Source: Gemmatimonadaceae bacterium
GTDB lineage: Bacteria; Gemmatimonadota; Gemmatimonadetes; Gemmatimonadales; Gemmatimonadaceae
Length of the DNA stretch: 35,406 nt
Reading direction: 5' to 3'
Assembly (NCBI GenBank): GCA_014379355.1
Contig: JACMLX010000002.1
Coordinates: 1 to 35,406, forward strand
Under the pieces are notes generated by a model, which was given only the letters and a program-made list of their open reading frames with translations, was not told the origin of the DNA and did no database searches. How positions within the stretch are numbered: position 1 is the first letter of the stretch; each line of letters opens with the position of its first letter. Positions 1 through 7,493 of this stretch are shown one piece after another. Made by a program: the position numbers and the translations under genes.

Positions 1-1161
1 CGACACCGCGCGCGGTGCCACGTCACCGAGGCCGGCCAGCACTTCCTCGAGCGAGAGCGTGCGGTCGAGCAACGCGAGGCGCACGAGCAGTGTCTCGAAC
101 ACCAGCTGAGGCTGTCCGCTCCGGCGCAGCCGCGCTTCGACTTCGGCCATCAGCTGGAGCACGCGCAGCAGATCGCCGGCGCGCCACTGCGGTGCCATCG
201 CCGTCAGGCGCTCGCGCACCGCGGTCGATACGGCCCCGGGATCACCACCGAGCACGATCGCAAGCTGCGCGCGCACCAGGTCGGCGAGCCCCGTGAGCAG
301 CAGCACGAGATCGACGCCAAGGTTGGTGAGACGGTCGACGGTGCCGAAGACATCCGCCGCGCGACGCTCGCCGATGATTGCAAGCAGCGCAAGCAGTTCA
401 TCCTCGGGCACCAGGCCAAGCGCGTCGCGCACTCGCGCCGACGTCAGGCGCGAATCATCACCGAAGGCGAGCACCTGATCGGTCAATGACAACGCGTCGC
501 GCAGCCCACCGTCCGCGGCGCGTGCAAGCATCTGCAGCGCGTCGGCTTCATACGTCACCCCTTCGTCGTCGAGCACCGACGCGAGGCGATCACGGATCTC
601 GGCCGGATTGATGCGCCGCAGGTCGAAGCGCTGCAATCGACTGAGCACCGGTGCCGCAGTCTGCGCGATCTTCTGCGGCTCGGTGGTGGCAAAGACGAAC
701 ACCACGCGCGGCGGCGGCTCCTCGAGAATCTTGAGCAGCGCATTCCACGCCTCGCGCGTGAGCATGTGCGCCTCGTCCACGATGTACACCTTGTAGCCAT
801 CGCTGGTGGACGGCGCGTACATGGCGCGTTCACGGAGCTCGCGCGCATCGTCCACGCCACGATTCGACGCCGCGTCGATCTCGATCACGTCGAGCGACGC
901 GCTGCCGCTCCAGATGCGTGTGCACGCGCCACAGGTGCCGCACGGTTCGCCGTCATCGCGGAGTTTGCGGTTCTCGCAGTTGAGCGCCATCGCGAGCACG
1001 CGCGCGAGCGTGGTCTTGCCGGTGCCGCGCGGCCCGCACAACAGGTAGCCGTGTGCGACGCGATCGCGCGCGATGGCGCCCTTCAGCGTGTTCGACACGT
1101 GCGTCTGCACGGCGACCTGCGCGAAGTTCTTCGGTCGATATTTGCGGGCGAGCGCAAGCAC
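1..1161 (-). CDS. dnaX: DNA polymerase III subunit gamma/tau (5' part; C-terminus outside window)
   Basis: This is the clamp-loader ATPase that loads the beta clamp in chromosome replication. The protein opens with LALARKYRPKNF, the family's N-terminal signature. It then shows a Walker A loop (GPRGTGKTT), a four-Cys zinc module (one Cys, then CGTCGAC), Walker B (YIVDEAHML) and the sensor region LSRLQRFDLR. The 387 codons seen cover AAA+ domains I-II and most of III; the tau part lies beyond base 1. I chose the GTG at 1161 because homologues begin two to five residues before LARKYRP and GGGAGG lies upstream. An in-frame ATG at 1236 would add 25 Arg/Ala/Pro-rich residues. The SRP RNA gene lies just upstream on the same strand, the arrangement known as scr-dnaX in Bacillus subtilis. 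Confidence 0.95.
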   Translation of the reverse strand, partial: MLALARKYRPKNFAQVAVQTHVSNTLKGAIARDRVAHGYLLCGPRGTGKTTLARVLAMALNCENRKLRDDGEPCGTCGACTRIWSGSASLDVIEIDAASNRGVDDARELRERAMYAPSTSDGYKVYIVDEAHMLTREAWNALLKILEEPPPRVVFVFATTEPQKIAQTAAPVLSRLQRFDLRRINPAEIRDRLASVLDDEGVTYEADALQMLARAADGGLRDALSLTDQVLAFGDDSRLTSARVRDALGLVPEDELLALLAIIGERRAADVFGTVDRLTNLGVDLVLLLTGLADLVRAQLAIVLGGDPGAVSTAVRERLTAMAPQWRAGDLLRVLQLMAEVEARLRRSGQPQLVFETLLVRLALLDRTLSLEEVLAGLGDVAPRAVS

Positions 1162-1319
1162 GGGCTGGGGATCCTCCCGAGGGGCGCGAAGATCAGCCGG
1201 GGCGCGGCTGGTCAGGGCACGACGGGCACGGGGCATCGCAACGCGCTGCGGACCACATGCTGGCAGAAACGAATCGCGCGGCGTCGCCGTCCGTCACCGG
1301 ACGATCGAACGGCCGCGCG

Positions 1320-1420
1320 ATACTCCAGGCCTGACGGAGCAACGCAAGACACCACACGGCGCTGCTACCTCTCGGTCCTGACGCGGTTAGCGGGCTGACG
1401 CCCTCCGGGACCTGGAGCAC
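1320..1420 (-). ncRNA. ffs: Signal recognition particle RNA, small bacterial (4.5S) type
   Basis: On the minus strand, about 100 nt fold as a 4.5S RNA. The terminal stem pairs GCTCCAGG (near 1418) with CCTGGAGT (near 1322), followed by CGGAG/CTCCG. The apical domain reads GTCAGG-ACC-GAGA-GGT-AGCAGC (about 1358-1383). This matches the helix 8 / Ffh-binding consensus of symmetric and asymmetric loops, with the TCC/GGA pair of E. coli changed compensatorily to ACC/GGT. The apical tetraloop is GAGA rather than the usual GGAA, still of GNRA type. The RNA would pair with Ffh to target membrane proteins. Its position directly before dnaX is a known arrangement. The ends are estimated from pairing only. 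Confidence 0.88.
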
Positions 1421-1734
1421 TGAAGAATCTACCTCGCCCGCTGCCTGCCGTCGACCCTTCAGCCGGCTCCGCTCGCATTGGAGGCGCTGGTCTCGCACAG
1501 AGCCACAGCGGGCTCGGGCCACTACACGATCGCGAACACTTTTCGCGCGAGGCCCGCGGGGAACGCGGGGAAGAGCAACGGCAGCATCGTTTGGAACAGC
1601 GTCTCGCAAGCGCACTTCCAACCGCATTGGTTTGTCCCCGCGTTCCCCGCGGGCCCCGTGTGAAAAGTGTTCCTTTCACAGGACAGAACCTCCGGGCAGT
1701 CTGTGGCTCTGCGGCTCCGTGCGAGACCCGCAGG
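1421..1734. other. Intergenic region upstream of ffs; promoter expected, no gene seen
   Basis: This is a 314-bp gap between the SRP RNA gene and the 3' end of the threonine aldolase gene. Both neighbours read leftwards, so the ffs promoter should lie in about 1421-1490. I cannot point to a convincing -10/-35 pair. The rest is taken up by the inverted-repeat element at 1489-1728. Short open frames here are low-complexity and run through the repeat. Confidence 0.6.
1489..1728. repeat. 240-bp imperfect inverted-repeat element
   Basis: Two nested pairs of arms face each other. The outer arms are 1489-about 1512 and 1701-1728, and both read GGTCTCGCAC.GAGCC.CAG when oriented alike. The inner arms are 37 bp each (1534-1570 and 1636-1672), sharing GAACACTTTTC at one end and GCCCGCGGGGAACGCGGGG at the other, with a few mismatches between. 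About 65 bp separate the inner arms. No open frame looks real. It could be a MITE-like or REP-like element, or a strong hairpin that ends threonine aldolase transcription. It does not resemble the repeat pair near 23.6-25.0 kb. Confidence 0.75.
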
Positions 1735-2754
1735 TCAGCCTGCGAGCGCCGCCGCGACGATGTGGCCGGCGGAGGTGGCGTCGGCGGCCGAAACGTCGAG
1801 GTGGAACACGGCGCGGATGCGCGTCGGAGACCAGTCCGAGATCGCGACACCCGCCGCGCGGGCGGCCGCGACCACCGGTGCGACGCGCTGGCCTGCGCGC
1901 AGGTCGAACATCACGATGTTCGTGTCGGGCGCGACCACGCGCGCGCCGCCGGCGCCGGCAACGAGGTGCGCGAAGGTGCGCGCGTTGTCGTGATCGAGGT
2001 GCAATCGTGACAGATGCTGGTGCACGCCGTGCAGCGCCGCGGCCGCGATGATTCCAGCCTGGCGCATGCCGCCGCCGAATCGCTTGCGGACTTCCCACGC
2101 GGCGTCGATGAGTGCCTTCGGTCCCGCGAGTGCCGCGCCGATCGGTGCACCAAGGCCCTTCGAGAAACTGACCATGACGGTGTCGGCCACGGCGGCCAGT
2201 TCGTGCAACGGTGCGCCGGTCGCGGTGTGCGCGTTCCACAATCGCGCGCCATCCATGTGCACGTTGAGCCCTGCCGCACGACCGGCCGCCGCGAGCGCCT
2301 GCAGTTCGGGCAACGGCGTCACCATGCCGCCGGCACCGTTGTGCGTGTTCTCGATGCAGAGCAGTGTCGCGCGCGGCGCATGACGTGATGGCGCGCGCAG
2401 GCCGCGCTCCACGTCGATCGCACGAATGGTCTCGCCGAGTGGCGTGAGCGTCCGCATCTGCACACCCCGCAGGACCGCGGCGCCGGCGAACTCCCAGTCC
2501 ACGATGTGCGAACGCGCGTCGCAGAGCGCCTCGGTGCCAGGTTCGGCGAGCAACCAGATGGCGGTCTGATTCGCCATCGTGCCGCTCGGGAAAAAGAGCG
2601 CGGCGTCCTTGCCCAGGAGTGCCGCCACCTCCGTCTCCAGCGCGCGGACCGTCGGGTCGCCGTCCAGCACATCGTCGCCCACCTCGGCGTTCGCCATCGC
2701 GCTACGCATGGCCGCCGTCGGGCGTGTGACCGTGTCGCTGCGCAGGTCGATCAT
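1735..2754 (-). CDS. ltaE: Low-specificity L-threonine aldolase
   Basis: This PLP enzyme of the aspartate aminotransferase fold splits L-threonine or L-allo-threonine to glycine and acetaldehyde in the cytosol. The 339-residue protein has the usual length and starts with the family signature [13 protein letters not shown]. It has DVLDGDPTV near residue 30, [10 protein letters not shown] (55-63), HMDGAR with Asp168 (pyridine nitrogen contact), and [11 protein letters not shown] with the PLP-binding Lys199. The open frame runs upstream to 3213, but that part is out of register with the YihY gene on the same strand. The ATG at 2754 overlaps the YihY stop as ATGA, so translation is probably coupled. 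It is last in a cupin-YihY-ltaE unit. Confidence 0.95.
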   Translation of the reverse strand: MIDLRSDTVTRPTAAMRSAMANAEVGDDVLDGDPTVRALETEVAALLGKDAALFFPSGTMANQTAIWLLAEPGTEALCDARSHIVDWEFAGAAVLRGVQMRTLTPLGETIRAIDVERGLRAPSRHAPRATLLCIENTHNGAGGMVTPLPELQALAAAGRAAGLNVHMDGARLWNAHTATGAPLHELAAVADTVMVSFSKGLGAPIGAALAGPKALIDAAWEVRKRFGGGMRQAGIIAAAALHGVHQHLSRLHLDHDNARTFAHLVAGAGGARVVAPDTNIVMFDLRAGQRVAPVVAAARAAGVAISDWSPTRIRAVFHLDVSAADATSAGHIVAAALAG

Positions 2755-3728
2755 GCAAGCGCTTCCTGTTTGCGTCGATGGTGTCGCCGGAGTTCCACCA
2801 CCTGCGCGACTTCCGCCCCGATGATGAAGATCAGCGAAGCGTAGTACGTCCAGAGCGTCACGACGACGAGCGTCGCGATGGTGCCGGTGTACAGGGAACT
2901 CGGCGAGAATCTTTCCACGTAGTAGCCGAATCCGATGCGCGCCAGCTCGAAGAGCAGACTGGTGATGATCGATCCGACCCACGCCGTGCGCGACGGTATC
3001 GGCCGGTTCGGCACAAGGCGATACGCGGCAAAACAGAGCAGCACGACGAGCGCGAATGCAACCACGCGACCGAACAGGTATTCGAGCGGTCCCATCACAC
3101 TCTCCCGCACACCGAGCTGCGTGAGCACGTGCGCGCCACGCGTCGTGGCCGCGAGCAGATAGGCGGTCAGCGCGCCGTAGGCCGTGATGCCGATGGCCGC
3201 CAGGAACGAACACCAGATGTCGAACGCCTTCCCGTGCAGGATACCACGCTCGTTGGGCACGTCGAACGTCTTCAGGAACACGCTGCGCATCGAGCTGAAC
3301 ACGCGCGTGGAGAACCAGAGAAACCCGATCGACGAGTAGACAGTGACGGAGCCGCTGACGCGGGCAATGTCACGGACGGTCTCGCGAATCTGGTCGCCAT
3401 CGGTCCAGCTCTGCGAGGGCAGCAACCGATCGAGGAATCCGAGCGCAACGTCGGCCGCACCATCCGGCGTGTTGCCGAGAAAGAAGATCGACACCGACAC
3501 GAGCAGCAGCACGAACGGCACGACGGCAAGGAGCAGGTTGAACGACACGCCTGACGCGAGGAACATCACGTCGTCGTCGCCCAGCGACTTCCAGACCTGC
3601 CCGAGGAAGGTGCGCGTGGTGGACCACGGCGTGCTCGGCCGCGGCGTGACGGGTGCGGCGACGGGTGCGCCCGATCGGCGCGGCGTCGGTCCGCGCTTCT
3701 TGCGATCGCGGGGGCGCGGTTGGTTCAC
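2751..3728 (-). CDS. YihY/virulence factor BrkB family membrane protein
   Basis: This is an inner-membrane protein of the family once called ribonuclease BN; its biochemical role is unsettled. A basic N-terminal stretch ([15 protein letters not shown]) is followed by about six membrane segments. The first, beginning [20 protein letters not shown], is the typical opening of the family (A..Y/F.L..A..P..L). It has a conserved-looking central loop ([17 protein letters not shown]) and the end segment [20 protein letters not shown], also typical. The start is uncertain. I give the GTG at 3728, which avoids overlap. A GTG at 3812 would add 28 residues and overlap the cupin gene by 35 bp. Its stop overlaps the ltaE start (ATGA). 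Confidence 0.88.
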   Translation of the reverse strand: MNQPRPRDRKKRGPTPRRSGAPVAAPVTPRPSTPWSTTRTFLGQVWKSLGDDDVMFLASGVSFNLLLAVVPFVLLLVSVSIFFLGNTPDGAADVALGFLDRLLPSQSWTDGDQIRETVRDIARVSGSVTVYSSIGFLWFSTRVFSSMRSVFLKTFDVPNERGILHGKAFDIWCSFLAAIGITAYGALTAYLLAATTRGAHVLTQLGVRESVMGPLEYLFGRVVAFALVVLLCFAAYRLVPNRPIPSRTAWVGSIITSLLFELARIGFGYYVERFSPSSLYTGTIATLVVVTLWTYYASLIFIIGAEVAQVVELRRHHRRKQEALA

Positions 3729-3777
3729 GAAGCGCGTGAGGTGACGCGAGCAGCGCGCGCGCGACGCAAACGCATCG

Positions 3778-4140
3778 TCAGATCCACTGCAACGTTTCGC
3801 GCGTGCGTTCACTCACGACCGCACCGGTATTGACGGTGCCGACGGGCTCGAAGAGCATGATCTCACATTCGGATTCGGCCACGGGCCGATGTTCCATACC
3901 GCGTGGCACCACCAGCATGTCGCCCGCCCGCAGCAGCACCCTCCGGTCGCGGAATTCCATGTGAAACTCACCGCGATGCACGAAGAACAGTTCGTCTTCA
4001 TGCTCGTGCGAATGCCAGTCGAACGCGCCGTGAATTTTCGCCAGCCTCACCTGCTGCCCGTTCAGTTCGGCGACGACTCGCGGATTCCAGTGATCCGAGA
4101 AGCCCGCGAATTTCTCCTCGAGCACAATGCGTTCGCTCAT
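3778..4140 (-). CDS. Cupin-domain protein (small single-domain)
   Basis: This is a 120-residue single-cupin protein, probably cytosolic. The first cupin motif is complete: His43 and His45, four residues, Glu50, six residues, Gly57 (WHSHEHEDELFFVHRGEF). The second motif gives His84 (VVPRGMEHRPVA), so a 3-His/1-Glu metal site is expected. Such proteins are often annotated as mannose-6-phosphate-isomerase-like, but many have no known substrate; I assign none. The ATG at 4140 is preceded by AGGTGA at good spacing. A start at 4179 would add 13 unlikely residues. It is the first gene of a leftward unit with YihY and ltaE and is divergent from the alcohol dehydrogenase gene. Confidence 0.9.
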   Translation of the reverse strand: MSERIVLEEKFAGFSDHWNPRVVAELNGQQVRLAKIHGAFDWHSHEHEDELFFVHRGEFHMEFRDRRVLLRAGDMLVVPRGMEHRPVAESECEIMLFEPVGTVNTGAVVSERTRETLQWI

Positions 4141-4312
4141 GGCGTCACCTGGACAGGGAATGGGCAGCGTATGGCACAAGGATCACCAGAGCGCCGGTGC
4201 GACACAATCCGCAGTTGCGACGTGTCTCGCATCAGCACGGCGGGGCCGATGCGAGTAAATTACCGGTGGCACAACCGATCGACGACACTTTTTCCATCAG
4301 GATTCGGCATCC
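4141..4312. promoter_or_regulatory. Divergent intergenic region between cupin operon and alcohol dehydrogenase
   Basis: The 172 bp between two divergent starts must hold both promoters. On the plus strand an AGGA (about 4299-4302) lies 10 nt before the dehydrogenase ATG. On the minus strand AGGTGA precedes the cupin ATG. I see no clear -35/-10 pair, palindromic operator or riboswitch fold. Confidence 0.45.
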
Positions 4313-5359
4313 ATGACCGCTTCACGAGGCTACGCGGCCCAGACCGCGAAGGCACCGATGGCTCCCCATGCCTTCGAGCGCCGCGCGCCGGGCCCGAAGG
4401 ACATCCACATCGAGATCGCGTACTGCGGCGTCTGTCACAGCGACCTGCATCAGGTTCGCGACGAATGGGGCGGCGCGATCTTTCCGATGGTGCCGGGCCA
4501 CGAGATCGTCGGGACCGTCACGGCCGTCGGCAGTGACGTGAAAAAGTTCAAGGTCGGCGATCGGGCCGGTGTGGGCTGCCTGGTGGAATCGTGCCGCACG
4601 TGCGACAACTGTGTCGAGCATCAGGAGCAGTATTGCACCGGTGGCGCGACGTTCACGTACAACGGGCGCGACAAGGACGGCGCGCCGACGTACGGCGGCT
4701 ACGCCAACGACATCGTCGTGGACGAGGCATTTGCGCTGACGATCCCTGCGGGGCTGGATCTTGCGGCCGTGGCGCCGCTGCTCTGCGCGGGCATCACGAC
4801 GTATTCGCCATTGCGCCACTGGAACGTGAAGGCCGGACAGAAGGTCGGCGTCGTCGGTCTCGGTGGGCTGGGACACATGGCACTCAAGTTCGCGAAGGCG
4901 TTCGGCGCGCACGTGGTGCAGTTCACGACGTCGGCGAACAAGGTGGAGGACGCGAAGCGGCTCGGAGCTGATGACGTGGTGATGAGCAATGACGACGCGG
5001 CGATGAAGGCGCATGCGGGCACGTTCGACTTCATTCTCGACACCGTGTCGGCACCCCACGATGTCATGCAATTCATCGGGCTGCTGCGACGCGACGGCAC
5101 GATGACACTCGTCGGTGTGCCCGAGAAGCCACCGGTCGTGCACCCATTCGTCCTGATCGGTGCACGCCGGTCGCTGGCCGGCTCGCTGATCGGTGGCCTC
5201 GCGGAAACACAGGAGATGCTCGACTTCTGCGGCACGCACGGGATCACTTCCGACATCGAACTGATCGCGATGAAGGACATCGATGCGTCGTTCGAGCGCA
5301 TGTTGAAGGGCGATGTGAAGTACCGCTTCGTGATCGACCTGGCGACGCTCGACGCGTGA
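4313..5359 (+). CDS. Zinc-dependent alcohol dehydrogenase, YahK/cinnamyl-alcohol type (NAD(P)H aldehyde reductase)
   Basis: This is a medium-chain dehydrogenase/reductase of 348 residues with normal length. Catalytic zinc ligands are seen in GVCHSD (Cys41) and PGHE (His63, Glu64). The structural zinc lobe has Cys94, Cys97, Cys100 and Cys108 (C..C..C.......C). The Rossmann glycine motif is VGVVGLGGLGHMALK. The closest relatives by pattern are YahK/AdhC-like enzymes that reduce aldehydes with NADPH; the true substrate is not visible. The ATG at 4313 has an AGGA upstream. It opens a rightward run of five genes, though the 31-bp gap to the next gene only weakly suggests co-transcription. Confidence 0.93.
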   Translation: MTASRGYAAQTAKAPMAPHAFERRAPGPKDIHIEIAYCGVCHSDLHQVRDEWGGAIFPMVPGHEIVGTVTAVGSDVKKFKVGDRAGVGCLVESCRTCDNCVEHQEQYCTGGATFTYNGRDKDGAPTYGGYANDIVVDEAFALTIPAGLDLAAVAPLLCAGITTYSPLRHWNVKAGQKVGVVGLGGLGHMALKFAKAFGAHVVQFTTSANKVEDAKRLGADDVVMSNDDAAMKAHAGTFDFILDTVSAPHDVMQFIGLLRRDGTMTLVGVPEKPPVVHPFVLIGARRSLAGSLIGGLAETQEMLDFCGTHGITSDIELIAMKDIDASFERMLKGDVKYRFVIDLATLDA

Positions 5360-5390
5360 TCTGCATCACGCCAGTCCGGAGGCCGGACTG

Positions 5391-5780
5391 ATGCCCGCGT
5401 CCCTGCTCGTCACGGCGGCACTGTTCGTCGTGGCGGGTGTGCTGCACTTCGTGATTCCGCGGACGTATGTCGCGATCATGCCATCCTGGCTGCCTTCATG
5501 GCTGCCGAGTCCGCTCACGCTCGTGTATGTGAGCGGCGTGTTCGAGGCGCTGGGTGGTGTCGGTCTCCTGCTCCCTGCCACTCGCCTGGCGGCGGCGATC
5601 GGCCTGATCGTGCTGCTGGCCGCGGTTTTCCCGGCGAACGTGGAGATGCTGCGACAGGCGCAGGAGCGCGACGCAAGCGCGCTCTTCATCGCGGCCTGCT
5701 GGATTCGACTGCCATTGCAACCGTTGCTGATCTGGTGGGTGTGGCGCGTGGCACGGGCGGGGCACGATCTTTCGCGCTGA
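5391..5780 (+). CDS. DoxX-like small integral membrane protein
   Basis: This 129-residue protein is almost wholly hydrophobic, with four membrane segments (about residues 3-25, 45-62, 66-84 and 100-120). The pattern VAGVLHFVIP, then VSGVFEALGGVGLLLP, then AAVFPANVEM is typical of the DoxX/DoxD-like superfamily, which also includes YphA-type proteins. These proteins are linked to thiol redox and oxidative stress in a few species, but here the role is unknown. GGAGG (about 5379) precedes the ATG at 5391. The next gene encodes a thioredoxin-fold lipoprotein, which fits loosely with a redox role. Confidence 0.85.
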   Translation: MPASLLVTAALFVVAGVLHFVIPRTYVAIMPSWLPSWLPSPLTLVYVSGVFEALGGVGLLLPATRLAAAIGLIVLLAAVFPANVEMLRQAQERDASALFIAACWIRLPLQPLLIWWVWRVARAGHDLSR

Positions 5781-5813
5781 GCGAAGGTCGGTCTCTTCTC
5801 GCACCCCACCGCC

Positions 5814-6470
5814 ATGTTTTTCACCATTCTGCTCGCCAGCCTTGGCGCGTGTGGCCCGATGGCCACGCGCATGCCGACCGCAGTGCCGTCGGTGCAGGTC
5901 GCTTCCGACAGCACGCTGCGCACCATCTACGACAAGGGCCTGACGTTCGCCGAGTTCGTGGAGAAGGCGACGGCACGTCGTGAGGGTTGGTTGCGCCTGC
6001 AGCGTGATGCCGTCGTGCGTCCGGCGCTGGTGTCGCGGGCACGCGCCGTCGGAGGCAACTGGCAGGTGCTCGTCATCGCGCGCGACGGGTGCGGCGACTC
6101 CATGAATTCCGTGCCGTATGCGGCGCGCCTCGTCGATTCCGTACCCGGCCTGTCGCTGCGCATCGTGTCGCCCGTCGACGGACAGGCCGCCGCCAACTCG
6201 CACCGCACCGCGGATGGGCGCATGGCCACGCCGACGTTCGTGCTGCTCGACTCGACCGGTGCGGACGTGGGATGCCTGGTCGAACTGCCTGCGCCGCTCC
6301 GCCAGTGGACGAACACGCATCGCGGCAGCGTGAGCGACGACTCGTTGCACACCTACCGGAATACGTTCTACGCGAAGGATGCCGGCGTGAGCGTGACGAC
6401 CGAGCTGGTGGAACTGCTGGAAGCGGCGCGAACGGGCACGCCGCAGTGCGATCGGCAGCTGACACGATGA
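5814..6470 (+). CDS. Thioredoxin-fold lipoprotein (Thioredoxin_9-like), single-Cys active site
   Basis: This is a 218-residue protein with a very short signal and a lipobox ending at Cys13 (LASLGAC), so it is probably lipid-anchored in the periplasm. The core matches the Thioredoxin_9 family pattern. A beta strand leads into DGCGDS (Cys93), followed by SVPYAARLVDSVPGLSLRIV and later MATPTFVLLDSTG, with Pro140 in the cis-proline position. The CxxC pair is reduced to one cysteine (CGDS), as in the WCGD motif of that family, so disulfide oxidoreductase activity is not assured. A downstream Cys in VGCLVEL might serve as a resolving residue. It lies 33 bp after the DoxX-like gene, which suggests the same transcript. 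The substrate is unknown. Confidence 0.75.
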   Translation: MFFTILLASLGACGPMATRMPTAVPSVQVASDSTLRTIYDKGLTFAEFVEKATARREGWLRLQRDAVVRPALVSRARAVGGNWQVLVIARDGCGDSMNSVPYAARLVDSVPGLSLRIVSPVDGQAAANSHRTADGRMATPTFVLLDSTGADVGCLVELPAPLRQWTNTHRGSVSDDSLHTYRNTFYAKDAGVSVTTELVELLEAARTGTPQCDRQLTR

Positions 6471-6519
6471 TCGTCCGAAGGACGTACGGCAGCACATCCC
6501 CTTACCCGAGACGCCGCAC

Positions 6520-7449
6520 ATGACCCCGACGGACGCAGAAGTCATCATCACGATTGCCGCGCAGGCGGCGATGGCCGACGGTACGCGGAGCACGTTCGAA
6601 CTCTCGGAGATTTCCGCCGCCGCGAAGCGACTCGGTCTCGCGAACGCCGATGCCGTCGTGCAGCAGGCGGCGATCGCGCCGGAGGATGTGCGTGTGCTCG
6701 TCGCCTCGCTGTCGAGTGATGCGGCGCGCCGCGCGGCGTATGAGATTGCGGTCGCGGTCTGCAATTCCGAAGGCGTGGCAGGTGACAAGGAGATCGCGTT
6801 CCTGCAGACGTTGTCCGGCGCACTCGGCACCGGTGTCGCGACGGCGGAGATGTCGGTGATCGCGTCGGTCGCGGCGCTCACCGGACAGGTGATGCCACCG
6901 CCGGTGCCGGCCACCGCACAGGCACAACCGCCGGCACCCGGTGAACTGGACGCGATGATACTCGATCAGGCGATCCTCACCGCCGCACTCGAAGTGTTGC
7001 CGGATCGGCTGTCGAACATGGCGATCCTGCCCCTGCAACTGCGCATGGTGTACACGATCGGCCAGCGTCACGGACAGCGGCTCGATGCGGCGCAGGTCAA
7101 GGATCTGGCCGCAACGTTCGGCATCGGTGCCGCGGCGCAATTCATGGAGGGCATCGTGCGCAAGACGTTCGGCAGCCTGGCCGGCGGATTGCTCGGCAAC
7201 ATGCTCGGTGGCGCGACAGGCATGGCCGCCGGCGCGGCGCTGACGTTCGGGGCGACCTATGCACTGGGCCACGCCGCGACGCAGTACTATGCGCAGGGCC
7301 GCGCGCTCTCCACCGCCGACATGAAGGCACTCTTCACCCGCTTCCAGAAGGAAGCCGAGACGCTGTTCCCGAAGGTGCAGGACCGCGTGCAGACCGTTGC
7401 GCGAGGCACCAATCTGCAGTCTGTCCTCGGTACACTGCGCGGCCGGTGA
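6520..7449 (+). CDS. TerB-like N-terminal domain fused to DUF697-like membrane domain
   Basis: This is a 309-residue protein with two parts. Residues 1-125 are helical and TerB-like: EVIITIAAQAAMADG near the start, repeated acidic helices, and CNSEGVAGDKEIAFLQ matching the second D-G-x-V/x-x-x-E acidic loop. After a Pro/Ala/Gln linker (about 126-145), residues 150-300 resemble DUF697 (the YcjF/GTPase-associated C-terminal domain). It has a helix with QLRMVYTIGQRHGQ, a glycine-rich membrane-active stretch (GGLLGNMLGGATGMAAGAALTFGATYALGH), and a C-terminal helix with FTRFQKEAETLFP. TerB proteins bind metal and partner with membrane stress systems; the function here is unknown. It starts 50 bp after the lipoprotein gene and sits 44 bp before another membrane protein. 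Confidence 0.72.
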   Translation: MTPTDAEVIITIAAQAAMADGTRSTFELSEISAAAKRLGLANADAVVQQAAIAPEDVRVLVASLSSDAARRAAYEIAVAVCNSEGVAGDKEIAFLQTLSGALGTGVATAEMSVIASVAALTGQVMPPPVPATAQAQPPAPGELDAMILDQAILTAALEVLPDRLSNMAILPLQLRMVYTIGQRHGQRLDAAQVKDLAATFGIGAAAQFMEGIVRKTFGSLAGGLLGNMLGGATGMAAGAALTFGATYALGHAATQYYAQGRALSTADMKALFTRFQKEAETLFPKVQDRVQTVARGTNLQSVLGTLRGR

Positions 7450-7493
7450 TGCGCGGCTGATCGCGCAGGCGCTCTTTTCCTCTACCATCCGAC

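Noticed and set aside
1193-1850. Minus-strand frames of 144 and 161 codons around the ffs gene and inverted repeat
   Set aside because: They cover the SRP RNA and the inverted repeat; the repeated peptide strings simply reflect the repeat DNA.
2755-3213. N-terminal extension of the threonine aldolase frame
   Set aside because: It overlaps the YihY gene in another register, and the aldolase signature begins exactly at the ATG 2754.
4267-4285. TGGCAC resembling a sigma54 -24 box upstream of the alcohol dehydrogenase
   Set aside because: No TTGC or similar -12 element follows at the required spacing (TGGCACAACCGATCG), so it is most likely chance.
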